Below are positions 1 through 8,512 of a DNA stretch of 39,054 nucleotides, piece after piece (position 1 is the stretch's first letter; every line of letters begins with the position of its first letter). The notes beneath the pieces were generated by a model. That model saw only the letters and a program-made list of their open reading frames with translations. It was not told where the DNA came from and searched no databases. This stretch comes from Myxococcales bacterium (lineage in GTDB: Bacteria > Myxococcota_A > Bradymonadia > Bradymonadales > Bradymonadaceae). Location of the stretch: NCBI GenBank assembly GCA_007120035.1, contig SKON01000209.1, positions 1 through 39,054 of the forward strand. The letters run 5' to 3'. Both the position numbers and the translations under genes were made by a program.

Positions 1-2
1 AG

Positions 3-27
3 ATGTCGCACTCCGGGTCTGACAATT
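3..27 (+). repeat. Dispersed dyad element, copy A
   Basis: Copy with core GTCGCACTCCGGGTCTGAC followed by AATT. It is identical over 25 bp to copies B and C. The left arm GTCGCAC and right arm GTCTGAC form an imperfect inverted repeat around TCCGG. Function unknown. Confidence 0.85.
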
Positions 28-127
28 CCCTGGTACAGCGGGCCCTCACACGTGTTCTCGGCACCACCGACCCGAGGAGGAGCGGTCCCGCAATGAGCGG
101 TCCAGAAGGGGGCACCAGGCCCGGGAG

Positions 128-152
128 ATGTCGCACTCCGGGTCTGACAATT
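128..152 (+). repeat. Dispersed dyad element, copy B
   Basis: Second copy 125 bp after copy A in the same orientation, identical over the 25 bp and the following CCC, but with different sequence further out. It lies 75 bp upstream of the small membrane-protein gene, so an operator role is possible but not shown. Confidence 0.85.
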
Positions 153-227
153 CCCAGGCCCTTTGGGCGCGTGCGAGGGTTGCGAGTGGAGCTTCGTGCC
201 TGGGAATATGATAGGCTGCGATCCGCC

Positions 228-725
228 ATGAGTGATGATCTCGACATCAAGCACGTCCGGGCGCGTCGCGAAGAACGTCGCGCCCGCGTCGATCGGCTCT
301 CCCGTCGTGCTCGCGGGGCTCCGGGGAGTGTGCGCACTACGAGTGGCGGGGCTGCTAATTACCACCTTCGCAGGGTGAATCTGGAAGCCGGTTACCTGAG
401 ACAGAGCTGGCCGCTGAGCTCTCTGGGGCTGGCTGGCGCGGTGGTCTTCTGCTTGCTGTCAGTGATGGCGTGGATGGTACCGGATTTGCACTGGGGCGTT
501 GGCCTGACTTCCTTGTGCGCAGGTCTCCTCCTCTTCGCCGCTGTCGGTCGGGGCTACCACCACCACAGGGCGATGCGCGCGATCTTCCTCTCCGAGGACG
601 ACGACTCCCCCGAAAGTCCGAACGAGAGCTCCGTGGTCAGCGAGCCCGAGAACGAGGGCCTGCCTCCACAGGAAGAGCACTTGATCGAACCCGTTCTGGA
701 AGAAGTGCCAGAAGAAGTCTGGTAG
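228..725 (+). CDS. Small two-helix membrane protein, unknown function
   Basis: 165 residues; I do not recognise a family. A basic N-terminal region (residues 1-50, many Arg) precedes two hydrophobic segments at about residues 68-87 and 92-111, joined by a short loop. A cytoplasm-like tail follows that is very acidic (Asp/Glu/Ser/Pro-rich, about residues 120-165). The frame is open further upstream, but that part would begin inside a dispersed repeat and run through a second copy. The ATG at 228 (MSDDLDIKH) is therefore the more credible start, although no strong ribosome binding site precedes it. The gene converges on the CPBP protease gene with a 10-bp gap. By shape it is a bitopic or hairpin inner-membrane protein; the job is unknown. 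Confidence 0.6.
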   Translation: MSDDLDIKHVRARREERRARVDRLSRRARGAPGSVRTTSGGAANYHLRRVNLEAGYLRQSWPLSSLGLAGAVVFCLLSVMAWMVPDLHWGVGLTSLCAGLLLFAAVGRGYHHHRAMRAIFLSEDDDSPESPNESSVVSEPENEGLPPQEEHLIEPVLEEVPEEVW

Positions 726-735
726 GTCAGAAACC

Positions 736-1638
736 TTACTCTGCATTGACCTCTTCGAACCACTCCAGGTCGTCGAAGCTCGGCCGAGCCCACACAAAGA
801 GCACCAGGTTTGCGACCGCAAGCGAGGCCAACCCCAAGAGCCCCGTGATCCCCGTGAAGGGTTCGATATGGTCAGAGAGGTAGATGATCGAGAACCCCGC
901 CGAGGCGTTGAACACCCCGTGCATCACCCCGGCGGCCACCGCCGATCTGCACTTCACGGTCACCCACGAGAAGAGGGGTGACAGGAGGATGCAGAAGAGG
1001 GTCATCAAGAACACCCCCAGGAGCGGGTACTCCGGGTAGTTATGCCCCTGCAGGATCAGGGGCGCGTGCCAGAAGCCCCACGCCACGCCGATGATCAACG
1101 AGCTCGTCCAGAACCCTTTCGCCGCGAGCTCCCGTAACATGAAGCCCCGCCACCCCAGCTCCTCCCCGGTGCCGGCGACGGCGTTCACGGTCGCTCCAAA
1201 TCCGATGGCCTGGGCCAGGTTTAGGAGCAAGAGCAGGGGCCACGGAAATCGATCGAAGAACGCCTGGGCTTCCGCGAGCTCCTCCGCGGTCAGCGCGTCT
1301 TCCAGAAGCTCCAGATAGAAGTTCATCTCCGGATCGAATCCCACACCGGGCATCAGCAGCGAAAAGAGCAAAGCGAAGAACGCTAGCCCCACAGGAAGCG
1401 TCAGCGCCACCAACCACCACTTACCGATGTTGAACCGGATCCACAGGTGATCCCGGATCGACTCTCCGGCCTTCCAATGCATCCCGATGGCCACCAGCGC
1501 CGGGATCATCATGTAGGTGATCGCCATCACCAACCCGATAGTCCCTTCGTAGGTCACCCCGGCGAGGTACAGCCCCCCCACGAAGGCGAAGCTCACCCCA
1601 TAGGTGATCAGGACATAAGCCCAAAGTCGTCGGTTCAT
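736..1638 (-). CDS. CPBP family intramembrane metalloprotease (CAAX/Abi type)
   Basis: 300 residues with about eight hydrophobic segments. The three Abi/CPBP signature motifs are all present: a di-glutamate with arginine (TGEELGWRGF, Glu159, Glu160, Arg164), the FWHAP motif (His191) and a third-helix motif (GVMHGVFNA, His240, Asn244). These are the putative metal and catalytic residues of the family, whose members cleave in the membrane and in bacteria often give bacteriocin self-immunity or process membrane proteins. The substrate cannot be inferred. The start at 1638 is chosen because AGGGAG lies 6 nt upstream; an in-frame ATG six codons earlier has nothing comparable. A copy of the dispersed repeat lies 48 bp upstream of the start. 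Confidence 0.9.
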   Translation of the reverse strand: MNRRLWAYVLITYGVSFAFVGGLYLAGVTYEGTIGLVMAITYMMIPALVAIGMHWKAGESIRDHLWIRFNIGKWWLVALTLPVGLAFFALLFSLLMPGVGFDPEMNFYLELLEDALTAEELAEAQAFFDRFPWPLLLLLNLAQAIGFGATVNAVAGTGEELGWRGFMLRELAAKGFWTSSLIIGVAWGFWHAPLILQGHNYPEYPLLGVFLMTLFCILLSPLFSWVTVKCRSAVAAGVMHGVFNASAGFSIIYLSDHIEPFTGITGLLGLASLAVANLVLFVWARPSFDDLEWFEEVNAE

Positions 1639-1685
1639 CGCTGCTCCCTGTGGCACTCCTCAGAAACCCCCGAAATACCAACAAG

Positions 1686-1710
1686 ATGTCGCACTCCGGG
1701 TCTGACAATT
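1686..1710 (+). repeat. Dispersed dyad element, copy C
   Basis: Identical to copies A and B over 25 bp. It lies between the 3' end of the malate synthase gene and the 5' end of the CPBP protease gene, both on the minus strand, so it could serve the downstream promoter or the upstream 3' end. Confidence 0.85.
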
Positions 1711-1727
1711 CGGCACGGCCGTTGACC

Positions 1728-3779
1728 CTATCCGTCAAATCGCCCCGGGCAGTACGCCAACGCCGCCGCCCAGGGATCGTCGGCTTCGCGCACAGGATCC
1801 ATCGTGAAGGGAAGGAGCAGCTCGCTGGCGAACTCTGGCGGATCTTCGGAGGTGACGAGCTGCCGAAGAATCATCTCGGCGATCGGGTACCACTGTGCCG
1901 CCTCCCCGTCCCACTTCACCTCCACCCGCCGATACTCCGTCGATCCATCGCGGCGAATGAAATCCATCTCTTCGGCGAGGATCTCTTCGAAGAGATCGAG
2001 GGACACGCGACCGTGGGCCACCTCGGCCCAGAGCTCCCACCGGGACCGCTCCGTGGTCGCCAGGTCGTCCATGATCCGCACGAAGACCGACTCCCCGCTG
2101 GTGTTGGTCATGGCCGCCGGCAGAGCCACACAGCCATTGCCCCGCAGCCAATCCGCCAGATATTGCAACGCCTGGAAGACGTTGTATCGGACCTCCTCGG
2201 GGTCATCGTTGGCGATCACGTCGCTGGTCTCGATGTCCGCCGCCAAGACCCCTCGATGATAGAGCGGGCTGTCCTCGGGGAGCCCTTCCACGTCGTCGCC
2301 GAACACGAACTCCAGCAGAGGCTCCTGCTCTACCGGGTCCGGGACCAGGGCCTCGACAACAGCTCGCACCACGTCTTCGTCGCCGTCTCGAGCCCACCGT
2401 CGATAGGCCTCCACCAGCGCCAGGCCGGGGCGCACGAAGTCCGGATGGGCCACCCAGAACCCGTCAAGACCCCGCTTCAGCTGGGTGATCACGTCCTTGA
2501 TATAACCCACCATGGTCACCTGGTAGCTCTTCTCGTTTCCTCTCTCAAAGAGCACGCCATACATGCCGCCGATTTTGATGCCCCCCATGGGCGTCAGCGC
2601 GTCCACCAGGATCAGGTGTGACTCCTTTATGTGGTTGATCACGATATTGGGGTCCGCCTTGACGGGGATCCGGTAGTTCGGATCTCGCCGGAAGAGCCGC
2701 GCCGTGGAGGCCAGGAAGTCATGCCACCCCAGGCTGCCGCCCACGAAGTAGGGGTGCAGGGCGGTGGCGATCTCTCGGATTCGGAAGATCGCCCGGGGGT
2801 TCTCAAAGACGATGTAGAGCCCCACGGTCCCGATCTCGTAGGACGGGTGGAGCTCCTTGATGCGCTCCTCGGCTCGGCGGATCATGTCGTGGAGGTAGGC
2901 GGCTTCCTCTTCGTTCTCCAGCTTCGGGACATAGAAGATCAGCGCCTCTTCCCGCTCCCAGTTGTGAAAGAGGTGCATCGCGAAGTCGTAGAGATGCAGC
3001 GGCAGGGGGCTGCCATCCAAGAGGTGGCTCCCGTCGGGCAACGCCAGCCCGGGGATCCGCTTGATCGGCGTCGCCAGGCCCTCGTCTGCCAGCTCGTAGA
3101 CCTTCCTCGTGTCTTCGTCTTCATATCGAAGGGTCTTGTCGAAGCATCCCATCAGGTTGCGACAGGCCTTGAGAAACGCTTCCATGATCGGCGTCTTGGA
3201 GTCCTCGTTGTCTGCACCCCACCGGGGCACCTCGCCGGCGGCCTCCACGAGCTCGCCGATGATCGCCGGCTCCCCGGCAGGCCGCCGGTGCAGTGCGTTC
3301 ATGGCGTTGATCGTCATCTTCTCTGTGTCCGGGGGACCGAAGAGGGTGACCTGCTCGCCACGCAAGAACGACGGGATCTCCACCCGCGGGAGCTCCTCCA
3401 CAGAGAGCCGCTCTGCCGGGGGCAGCGGACCCAGGACGACCCGGCCGTCGCCGTCGGCCGTACCGATCGGTGTGGCGTACTCCGCCGACAGGTAGTCCAC
3501 CCCCTCGTTCCTCGCCACGCAGGCCTCCACCTGGGCATCCAGAAACGCCCGGTCCACCCCTCGCTTCTCGAGCAATCTGGCCAGGGGCTCTCGGCACTCC
3601 CGATAGAGATCGCAGACAAACCGCAGCGCCTCGTCGGTCTCAATATCCGGAAAGGACTGGCGCAGCCCGGGGGCGACTCGTAGCCCCTCGACGGCCTCCA
3701 CTGGTTCGGCTCGGCGATGGAGCTCCTCGAGGAGCGGTGGGGAGAGGAAGTCCAGATAGTAGGGGATGTCGAACGTCAT
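1728..3779 (-). CDS. aceB: Malate synthase A-like protein, long form
   Basis: Condenses glyoxylate with acetyl-CoA to malate; here probably the outlet for glyoxylate from ureide breakdown. At 683 residues it is longer than typical malate synthase A (about 530). It can be aligned along its length to the E. coli enzyme from memory: TEKMTINAMNA (about 152-162), GADNEDS (about 188-194), KRIPGLALPDG (240-250), YDFAMHLFHNWE (264-275), GGSLGWHDF (347-355), VAHPDF (443-448) and RGNGC with IMDDLATTERSR (about 546-580). The catalytic arginine (Arg241), the two acidic Mg ligands (Glu326, Asp354) and the general-base Asp572 appear conserved. Extra length lies at about 465-525 and at the C-terminus. Last gene of a minus-strand run; it starts 3 bp after the uricase stop, so the two are almost certainly cotranscribed. 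Confidence 0.85.
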   Translation of the reverse strand: MTFDIPYYLDFLSPPLLEELHRRAEPVEAVEGLRVAPGLRQSFPDIETDEALRFVCDLYRECREPLARLLEKRGVDRAFLDAQVEACVARNEGVDYLSAEYATPIGTADGDGRVVLGPLPPAERLSVEELPRVEIPSFLRGEQVTLFGPPDTEKMTINAMNALHRRPAGEPAIIGELVEAAGEVPRWGADNEDSKTPIMEAFLKACRNLMGCFDKTLRYEDEDTRKVYELADEGLATPIKRIPGLALPDGSHLLDGSPLPLHLYDFAMHLFHNWEREEALIFYVPKLENEEEAAYLHDMIRRAEERIKELHPSYEIGTVGLYIVFENPRAIFRIREIATALHPYFVGGSLGWHDFLASTARLFRRDPNYRIPVKADPNIVINHIKESHLILVDALTPMGGIKIGGMYGVLFERGNEKSYQVTMVGYIKDVITQLKRGLDGFWVAHPDFVRPGLALVEAYRRWARDGDEDVVRAVVEALVPDPVEQEPLLEFVFGDDVEGLPEDSPLYHRGVLAADIETSDVIANDDPEEVRYNVFQALQYLADWLRGNGCVALPAAMTNTSGESVFVRIMDDLATTERSRWELWAEVAHGRVSLDLFEEILAEEMDFIRRDGSTEYRRVEVKWDGEAAQWYPIAEMILRQLVTSEDPPEFASELLLPFTMDPVREADDPWAAALAYCPGRFDG

Positions 3780-3782
3780 GGG

Positions 3783-4628
3783 TCACTCCCGGAGCAGCGT
3801 GGCCTCGATGAACCCCGAGGGCTCGTCGATGGGCATCAGGATCTCGTGGGGATTGTCCAGGCCGAAGGGGCTCAGATCCACGGGCAGGTTGTGTTTGTTC
3901 GGCATCTCGATATGAACGCCGTCGATCTCCTCGGCGACCTTCAGGGCTTCCTCGCCCATCGCGTAGAGGGTGTGTTGCACCGACAGACTCTGGTGGTCGG
4001 CGAAGGTCTGCAGCAACGCCGTTCGGGCTTTGTCGAAGGCGGCGTTGAAGTCCACCTCCGGGGAGGCGTAGCTCCAGGACGCCGTGAGGCTCGTCGCCAG
4101 AACTCGATCGGCGGCGTCCTGTAGCGTCGTGTACTCATCGCGTAAGAAGTCGCTAAACCCGGAGTTGGTGGACTTCAGGATCACCAGATCCGTCAGGCCC
4201 CCTTCCACGACGGTGACCTCCGCGCTGTGATCCACATAGGCCGTGCGTCGCTCGTTGGTCGCCTGGGTAAACCCCTGGGGATGCGTCTTGCCGCCGGGGC
4301 TCAGGCGAGCCCATGGGCGCTCCGTCACTGTGGCGAAGGCCCGGTCCGCGTGGGGATGATTGTCCACGAAGTGCCGGGCCAGGATCAGGGCGAAGGCCTC
4401 CGGGGAGTCGAAGTCGTGCTTTCGGGCCAAGATGTACACGGTGTTCTTCATCGTGTCCGTGGGCAGCACGTGGGTGTTATCCCCGGTGTAGTAGCCCTCC
4501 GCGAAGTCCCCTTCCACCCGAATATCCACGGAGTACTCCACCACGGAGTCTCCCTCGGGGCTGTGGGTGACCTTCATCACCCGGACGTCGGACTTTCCGT
4601 AGCTGTCGTGGCTCATGGAGATCGTCAT
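3783..4628 (-). CDS. Urate oxidase (uricase)
   Basis: Cofactor-free oxidation of urate to 5-hydroxyisourate with O2 in the cytosol. 281 residues, a normal length for the tunnelling-fold uricases. The family landmarks are readable: the YGK motif with Lys12, the TD pair at Thr57-Asp58 in a KNTVY context, KSTNSGF (Phe158), Arg175, SVQHTLY (Gln218) and the catalytic NKH motif (His246). The start at 4628 has AGGAG 8 nt upstream; a second in-frame ATG four codons later is possible. It lies 28 bp after the HIU hydrolase stop and 3 bp before malate synthase, so it belongs to one operon with its downstream pathway enzymes. Confidence 0.95.
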   Translation of the reverse strand: MTISMSHDSYGKSDVRVMKVTHSPEGDSVVEYSVDIRVEGDFAEGYYTGDNTHVLPTDTMKNTVYILARKHDFDSPEAFALILARHFVDNHPHADRAFATVTERPWARLSPGGKTHPQGFTQATNERRTAYVDHSAEVTVVEGGLTDLVILKSTNSGFSDFLRDEYTTLQDAADRVLATSLTASWSYASPEVDFNAAFDKARTALLQTFADHQSLSVQHTLYAMGEEALKVAEEIDGVHIEMPNKHNLPVDLSPFGLDNPHEILMPIDEPSGFIEATLLRE

Positions 4629-4656
4629 GGCGTTGCTCCTCGTATGGGGTAGGGGA

Positions 4657-5004
4657 TTAACTTCCGCGATAGGTCGTGTAGCCGTAGGGACTCAAGAGCA
4701 GCGGGACGTGATAGTGGCTCTCCGGATCGTGAAGGTGAAACACGATCGGGATCGAGGAGTAGAAGGGCTCTTCTCCGTAGGACTCGTAGTACTCCCCCAC
4801 CTCAAAGGTGGCCCGATACACGCCTCGGGCTGCGGGCTCTCCGGCCGGGAGCCAGTCCGTGATCCGGCCGTCGTCGTCGGTGACACCCCGGGTGAGCTCT
4901 CGAAACACGCCGTCGTCGGTCTGGTGCTCCAGGATCACCGTGATTCCCTCGGCGGGAAATCCGTTGGCCGTATCCAGGACATGTGTGGTGATGGGACTCT
5001 TCAT
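4657..5004 (-). CDS. uraH: 5-hydroxyisourate hydrolase (transthyretin-like)
   Basis: Hydrolyses the uricase product 5-hydroxyisourate to OHCU. 115 residues, the normal size of bacterial transthyretin-related proteins. The N-terminal THVLDTANG motif (catalytic His8), the region around Arg46 and the C-terminal SHYHVPLLLSPYGY-type strand ending in the diagnostic YRGS tetrapeptide are all visible. No signal peptide, hence cytosolic. Its ATG shares one base with the TGA of the upstream OHCU decarboxylase gene (TGATG), which indicates translational coupling. Confidence 0.96.
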   Translation of the reverse strand: MKSPITTHVLDTANGFPAEGITVILEHQTDDGVFRELTRGVTDDDGRITDWLPAGEPAARGVYRATFEVGEYYESYGEEPFYSSIPIVFHLHDPESHYHVPLLLSPYGYTTYRGS

Positions 5005-5522
5005 CAGCGTCTCCTTCCGTCTTGAAGTAGCTTCTCCAGTCGTATGGCCGTGATCTTCGCCTGCTCTCCCGCGGCGTTCTGGAGCTCCTCGTCGGGGTCG
5101 TTCTGGATGCGGTTCTCGAGAATCCGAAGCATCTCCCGGGCCGACTTGCCCGTCGCACAGACGATGAAGATGAACCCGAACTTCTCTTCGTAGGCGTCGT
5201 TCAAGTCGGCGAGCTTCTGCAGGACCTCATCGTCGGCTCCCTGCACGCCGCGCTGTTCTCCCTCTGACCACGATCGGGAGGCCCCGTACTTCTCGCGGAG
5301 GCTGTCCACGTCACCGATCTTCGGGTGCCCCTCGAAGGCCTCTAACCAATGTTCGGCGCTCAGATCCCACCACAGCTTGTCCGCGGTCTCCAAGAGGACT
5401 TCCTCGTCGTCGAAGGGCCGAGCCTCCGTCATCTGGGCGGCCCAATGGTCGCTGGCGCAGCACCGGTAGAAGGACTCGTGGGCCTCGTCGTCAGGAAGGG
5501 CGTTGAGGACGTCCAGGTTCAT
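5004..5522 (-). CDS. uraD: OHCU decarboxylase
   Basis: Decarboxylates 2-oxo-4-hydroxy-4-carboxy-5-ureidoimidazoline stereospecifically to (S)-allantoin. 172 residues from the ATG at 5522, the usual size. Visible family features are the CCASDHWAAQM region, the EGHPKIGD motif carrying the catalytic histidine, the WSEGEQRG segment with the catalytic acid, and the FGFIFIVCATGKSA motif near the C-terminus. The frame is open about 60 codons upstream, but that part looks non-coding and GAGAGAG sits just before the 5522 start. First gene of the minus-strand uraD-uraH-uricase-malate synthase run. Its promoter must lie in the 186-bp divergent gap to the lipoprotein gene at 5709; no clear boxes were recognised there. 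Confidence 0.94.
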   Translation of the reverse strand: MNLDVLNALPDDEAHESFYRCCASDHWAAQMTEARPFDDEEVLLETADKLWWDLSAEHWLEAFEGHPKIGDVDSLREKYGASRSWSEGEQRGVQGADDEVLQKLADLNDAYEEKFGFIFIVCATGKSAREMLRILENRIQNDPDEELQNAAGEQAKITAIRLEKLLQDGRRR

Positions 5523-5708
5523 GAGCTCTCTCGCAGGTAAGGGTGGCTTCGCGATGTGGCGGCACGCTACCCTCTGTGATCTACGGCGGCAACCCGTGAC
5601 CGAGAGTTCCACCATTGCCTCGCCAGTGGCTCTCCTTATTGTGGGGCTCAGCCACTTCTGCCTTAAGCTATGGCGTTCGTCATTTTCTCTCCAACCGGCC
5701 AAGACATC

Positions 5709-7481
5709 ATGAAGCTATTCCTTCCCGTCATTGCGCTCGCGCTCTTCTTCATCGCCGCCTGCGGTGGCGATGAAGAGCCCCTTGATTGCCCCCCTGGGAC
5801 CGCCGGGGACGAGTGCCAGGACTGCGCGCCGGGCGCCTACTGTCCCGGTGGCGACGCGCCGGCGACCACCTGTCCCGAGGGGACTTGGGATCACGACCAG
5901 GACCCTGCGACCCCCTGTGCGGATCAGACCGAATGCGAGCCCGGTGAGTACATCGCCGCCTTTGGCAGTCCCACGATGGATCGGACTTGTGAGAACTGCT
6001 TGGAAGGGACCTACTCCGACGAGATCAACGCCCGGATGTGTTACCAATGGGCCGTCTGCGAGGCTGGTTTCTTCGTGACCGTGGAGCCCACGTCGACCTC
6101 GGATCGACAGTGCAGCCCCTGTGAAGACGGGTGGTCCGGGGAGGAGAACGCCGAGTCCTGCGTCCCCTGGGGGAGCTGCAGCCCCGGGGAGGAGGTCGCC
6201 GCCGCTCCGACGCCGTCGTCCGACGTGGTGTGTGTCTCCTGTGCGTCTGGGACGTACTCCGATGTGGAAGATGCTGATTCCTGCGCGGAGTGGAGTGACT
6301 GCGGGCCTGGGGAGTTTGTGGAGACCGCCGGGTCCTCCGAGTCCGACCGGGTCTGCGAGGACTGCGCCCCCGGCACCTATTCCACGATGCCCAACGCCGC
6401 TCAATGCGTTCCCCACGATCAATGCCCTGCCGGCACCGAGGAGGTCGCCCCCGGCACCAGCGATGCCCCGCCGGAGTGTGAAGACTGTTCTCCCGGGACC
6501 TTCTGTGCCGGCGGTGACACTCCCGCCGAGCCCTGCCCCGAGGACACCTGGGATCACGACCAGAACCCCGCCAGTGAGTGCGTCCCCATGACCGTCTGCG
6601 GCGACCATGAGTTCGTCGAAGAGCAGGGGACAGCGACCACGGATCGCCAATGCCAGTCTTGCTCCGCCGGTGAGGTCAGCACAGGCCCCAACGCGCCCAC
6701 CTGCGAACTCACCGCCAGCTGCCAGCAACTGTTGTCCATGCGCCCCGATACCCCTTCCGGAATCGTCTCTATCGAGCCCGCTGAAGAGTCCTTCGATGTC
6801 TTCTGCGATATGGTCACCGACGGCGGTGGGTGGACCCTGATCGCCGTGTCCGCCCAGGGGGGGACCGAGTGGACCTGGAACCAGCGAGCGTTGTGGACCA
6901 CCAACCGAAACACCTTCGGGTCCCTCGACGATCTGGCCCCTTCAACGATGACCTTCGCCGCGAATTACAAGAACCTGGGGCTCCACGACCTGCACATGGA
7001 AGATGTCATGATCCGGTGGGCCTCCACGACGGGCACCAGGTGGTCGAGCTATCACGATGTCGGTGAGGGCGATCAGGCCCTCGGTAATGTGATCCAGGGA
7101 GTCCCGGTGTCGGCCTGCCAACCCTTTAACCCCGGGTTTCCGAAGACCGCCGGCGATGGCTTCGGGGAGCTGCAGACCGGCAGTGCTCTCGGGTATTGTG
7201 GGGAGCGCCTCTACTTCAACCTGCGAGATGTCGACGGGAACTCCGCCAACTGCGGAGTGGGACACCGCGACCACGACGCCTACGGGCCCTCCTTCAACTA
7301 TCGAAACAACAACGGGATGTGCACCGACGGTCTGTCCGGTCCCTTTGACGAGCCCTGTTACACCGGGTTCGGCCCCTGTCAGCAGACCGCCTCTCAGGTC
7401 GGCGCTGTTCACAACGCCAACGCCTGGACACAGCTCGGCCTCGACGGAGACGACCGGTCGATGCTCCTCTTCGTTCGATGA
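5709..7481 (+). CDS. Cys-rich lipoprotein with C-terminal fibrinogen/intelectin-like domain
   Basis: 590 residues. The N-terminus MKLFLPVIALALFFIAAC is a lipoprotein signal with Cys18 as the lipidation site, so this is an outer-membrane or surface lipoprotein. Residues about 20-335 are a chain of roughly 50-residue Cys-rich repeats with CxxC, PGTY/GTYS and DRxC patterns, like the ephrin-receptor/TNFR-like (GCC2/GCC3) modules common in large Myxococcota surface proteins. Residues about 335-590 begin SCQQLL..PSG, continue with FCDMVTDGGGWTLIA, and end in RSMLLFVR. The GGGWTL motif and overall plan match fibrinogen C-terminal or intelectin-like lectin domains. Probable role is glycan or surface binding; the ligand is unknown. 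It is the only plus-strand gene inside the purine block and ends 6 bp from the convergent allantoicase gene. The start is set by the lipoprotein signal; the ribosome binding site is weak. Confidence 0.85.
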   Translation: MKLFLPVIALALFFIAACGGDEEPLDCPPGTAGDECQDCAPGAYCPGGDAPATTCPEGTWDHDQDPATPCADQTECEPGEYIAAFGSPTMDRTCENCLEGTYSDEINARMCYQWAVCEAGFFVTVEPTSTSDRQCSPCEDGWSGEENAESCVPWGSCSPGEEVAAAPTPSSDVVCVSCASGTYSDVEDADSCAEWSDCGPGEFVETAGSSESDRVCEDCAPGTYSTMPNAAQCVPHDQCPAGTEEVAPGTSDAPPECEDCSPGTFCAGGDTPAEPCPEDTWDHDQNPASECVPMTVCGDHEFVEEQGTATTDRQCQSCSAGEVSTGPNAPTCELTASCQQLLSMRPDTPSGIVSIEPAEESFDVFCDMVTDGGGWTLIAVSAQGGTEWTWNQRALWTTNRNTFGSLDDLAPSTMTFAANYKNLGLHDLHMEDVMIRWASTTGTRWSSYHDVGEGDQALGNVIQGVPVSACQPFNPGFPKTAGDGFGELQTGSALGYCGERLYFNLRDVDGNSANCGVGHRDHDAYGPSFNYRNNNGMCTDGLSGPFDEPCYTGFGPCQQTASQVGAVHNANAWTQLGLDGDDRSMLLFVR

Positions 7482-7487
7482 TCGGGC

Positions 7488-8510
7488 TTACTCGGCGACT
7501 CGTCCGCGGATCCTCACGCGACTGACCCCACCATCGGGGAAGATGTTCAGCCGTACGTGGGTGAACGGACCCTTGGTCAGGAGCTCTTCCGCAAAGTAGT
7601 GCTGCTCATGGGCGCTCAGCTTCTCCTCGCCCATCAGCGGGGCCCAGTCGACGTCCGGCCAGCTCAGGCCGTCGATCACAGCTCCCGGGGCGTAACAGGC
7701 GTCCAGAGAGCACCGGTCCGGGTAGTTTCCTTTGAAGTGATTGGTGTCCACCTCGACCTCCTCGATGAGCCCGGGCCGGGCAAGCTGGAGGATCACCCAG
7801 TCGTTTCCAGGGCCCCGGCGTCGACGGGACTCCCAGCCGTCGCCCATGTCCTTGCCGCGGCCCGGCATGATCAGGTTCACCATCGGGCTGAAGAACATAT
7901 CGCTGCAGGCGACCGCTCGGCCGCCATTGGCGAGGGCCGCCAGATCCACCGGGCCCGTCGCGCTGGACGACAGGTGGGGCGTCACCTCTCCGTAGGCTCG
8001 GAACCGAGCGACCCCACCGTCGGGGTAGATGTTTAGACGGAGGTGGGTGAAGGAATCCGTGCTGATCGAGGCGAAGAGATTCTGGGAGCCCGGTGCCAGA
8101 GGCGACCTCGGCAGGATTGTCTGCCAGGCGGCTTGATCCGAGACGGCGATCGAATCGGCGGCCTCCGCGCTGTCAGCCTCAATACGGCAGGCGTCCACCG
8201 ACGCATAGGGCGGGTGGTTCCCCAGGAAGTGGTTGGTGTCGATATCAAACCCTCGCACGCTCCCCGGAAGGCCGAGGCGAAGGATGCACCAGTCGTGGCC
8301 GGGGGTCCGCTTACGGCGGGACTCCCATCCGTCCATCCACTTGCCACGATCCGTGTATTTGTCGGCGATAAAGATCCCCCGGCCTGGCTTCAGCAGGTTC
8401 TCCTTCTCGGCGAAGAAATCGTCGCTCGCAAGGAGCGTCTTGCCCCCCAGTCGCTCGGCCGCCAGATCGACGAACCCGGTAAACGCGGCGCTTCCTGTAT
8501 CCATTTTCAT
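7488..8510 (-). CDS. alc: Allantoicase
   Basis: Hydrolyses allantoate to ureidoglycolate and urea. 340 residues in two similar halves, as in known allantoicases: each half has a GGKTLLASDDFF / GGRAVACSDMFF segment, a GDGWESRRxRxPGxDW segment, a DTNHFxGNxP segment and a THLRLNIYPDGGVxRxRxxG strand (jelly-roll repeats). The start at 8510 lies 2 bp after the allantoinase stop, and the end of that gene supplies the ribosome binding site GAGAGG, so the two are coupled. Longer upstream readings in this frame overlap allantoinase and are rejected. No ureidoglycolate lyase or urease is present in the window. Confidence 0.95.
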   Translation of the reverse strand: MKMDTGSAAFTGFVDLAAERLGGKTLLASDDFFAEKENLLKPGRGIFIADKYTDRGKWMDGWESRRKRTPGHDWCILRLGLPGSVRGFDIDTNHFLGNHPPYASVDACRIEADSAEAADSIAVSDQAAWQTILPRSPLAPGSQNLFASISTDSFTHLRLNIYPDGGVARFRAYGEVTPHLSSSATGPVDLAALANGGRAVACSDMFFSPMVNLIMPGRGKDMGDGWESRRRRGPGNDWVILQLARPGLIEEVEVDTNHFKGNYPDRCSLDACYAPGAVIDGLSWPDVDWAPLMGEEKLSAHEQHYFAEELLTKGPFTHVRLNIFPDGGVSRVRIRGRVAE

Positions 8511-8512
8511 GT

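Noticed and set aside
3-227. Upstream extension of the small membrane-protein frame, beginning with an ATG inside dyad copy A
   Set aside because: The extension runs through two repeat copies, has no membrane or domain features and lacks a ribosome binding site; the ATG at 228 is better.
1650-2621. Plus-strand open frame opposite malate synthase, starting near dyad copy C
   Set aside because: Antisense to aligned malate synthase motifs; composition is His/Arg/Pro-rich as in shadow frames.
5523-5708. Promoters or a riboswitch in the gap between uraD and the fibrinogen-like lipoprotein gene
   Set aside because: No recognisable boxes, dyad operator or structured leader could be supported by eye.
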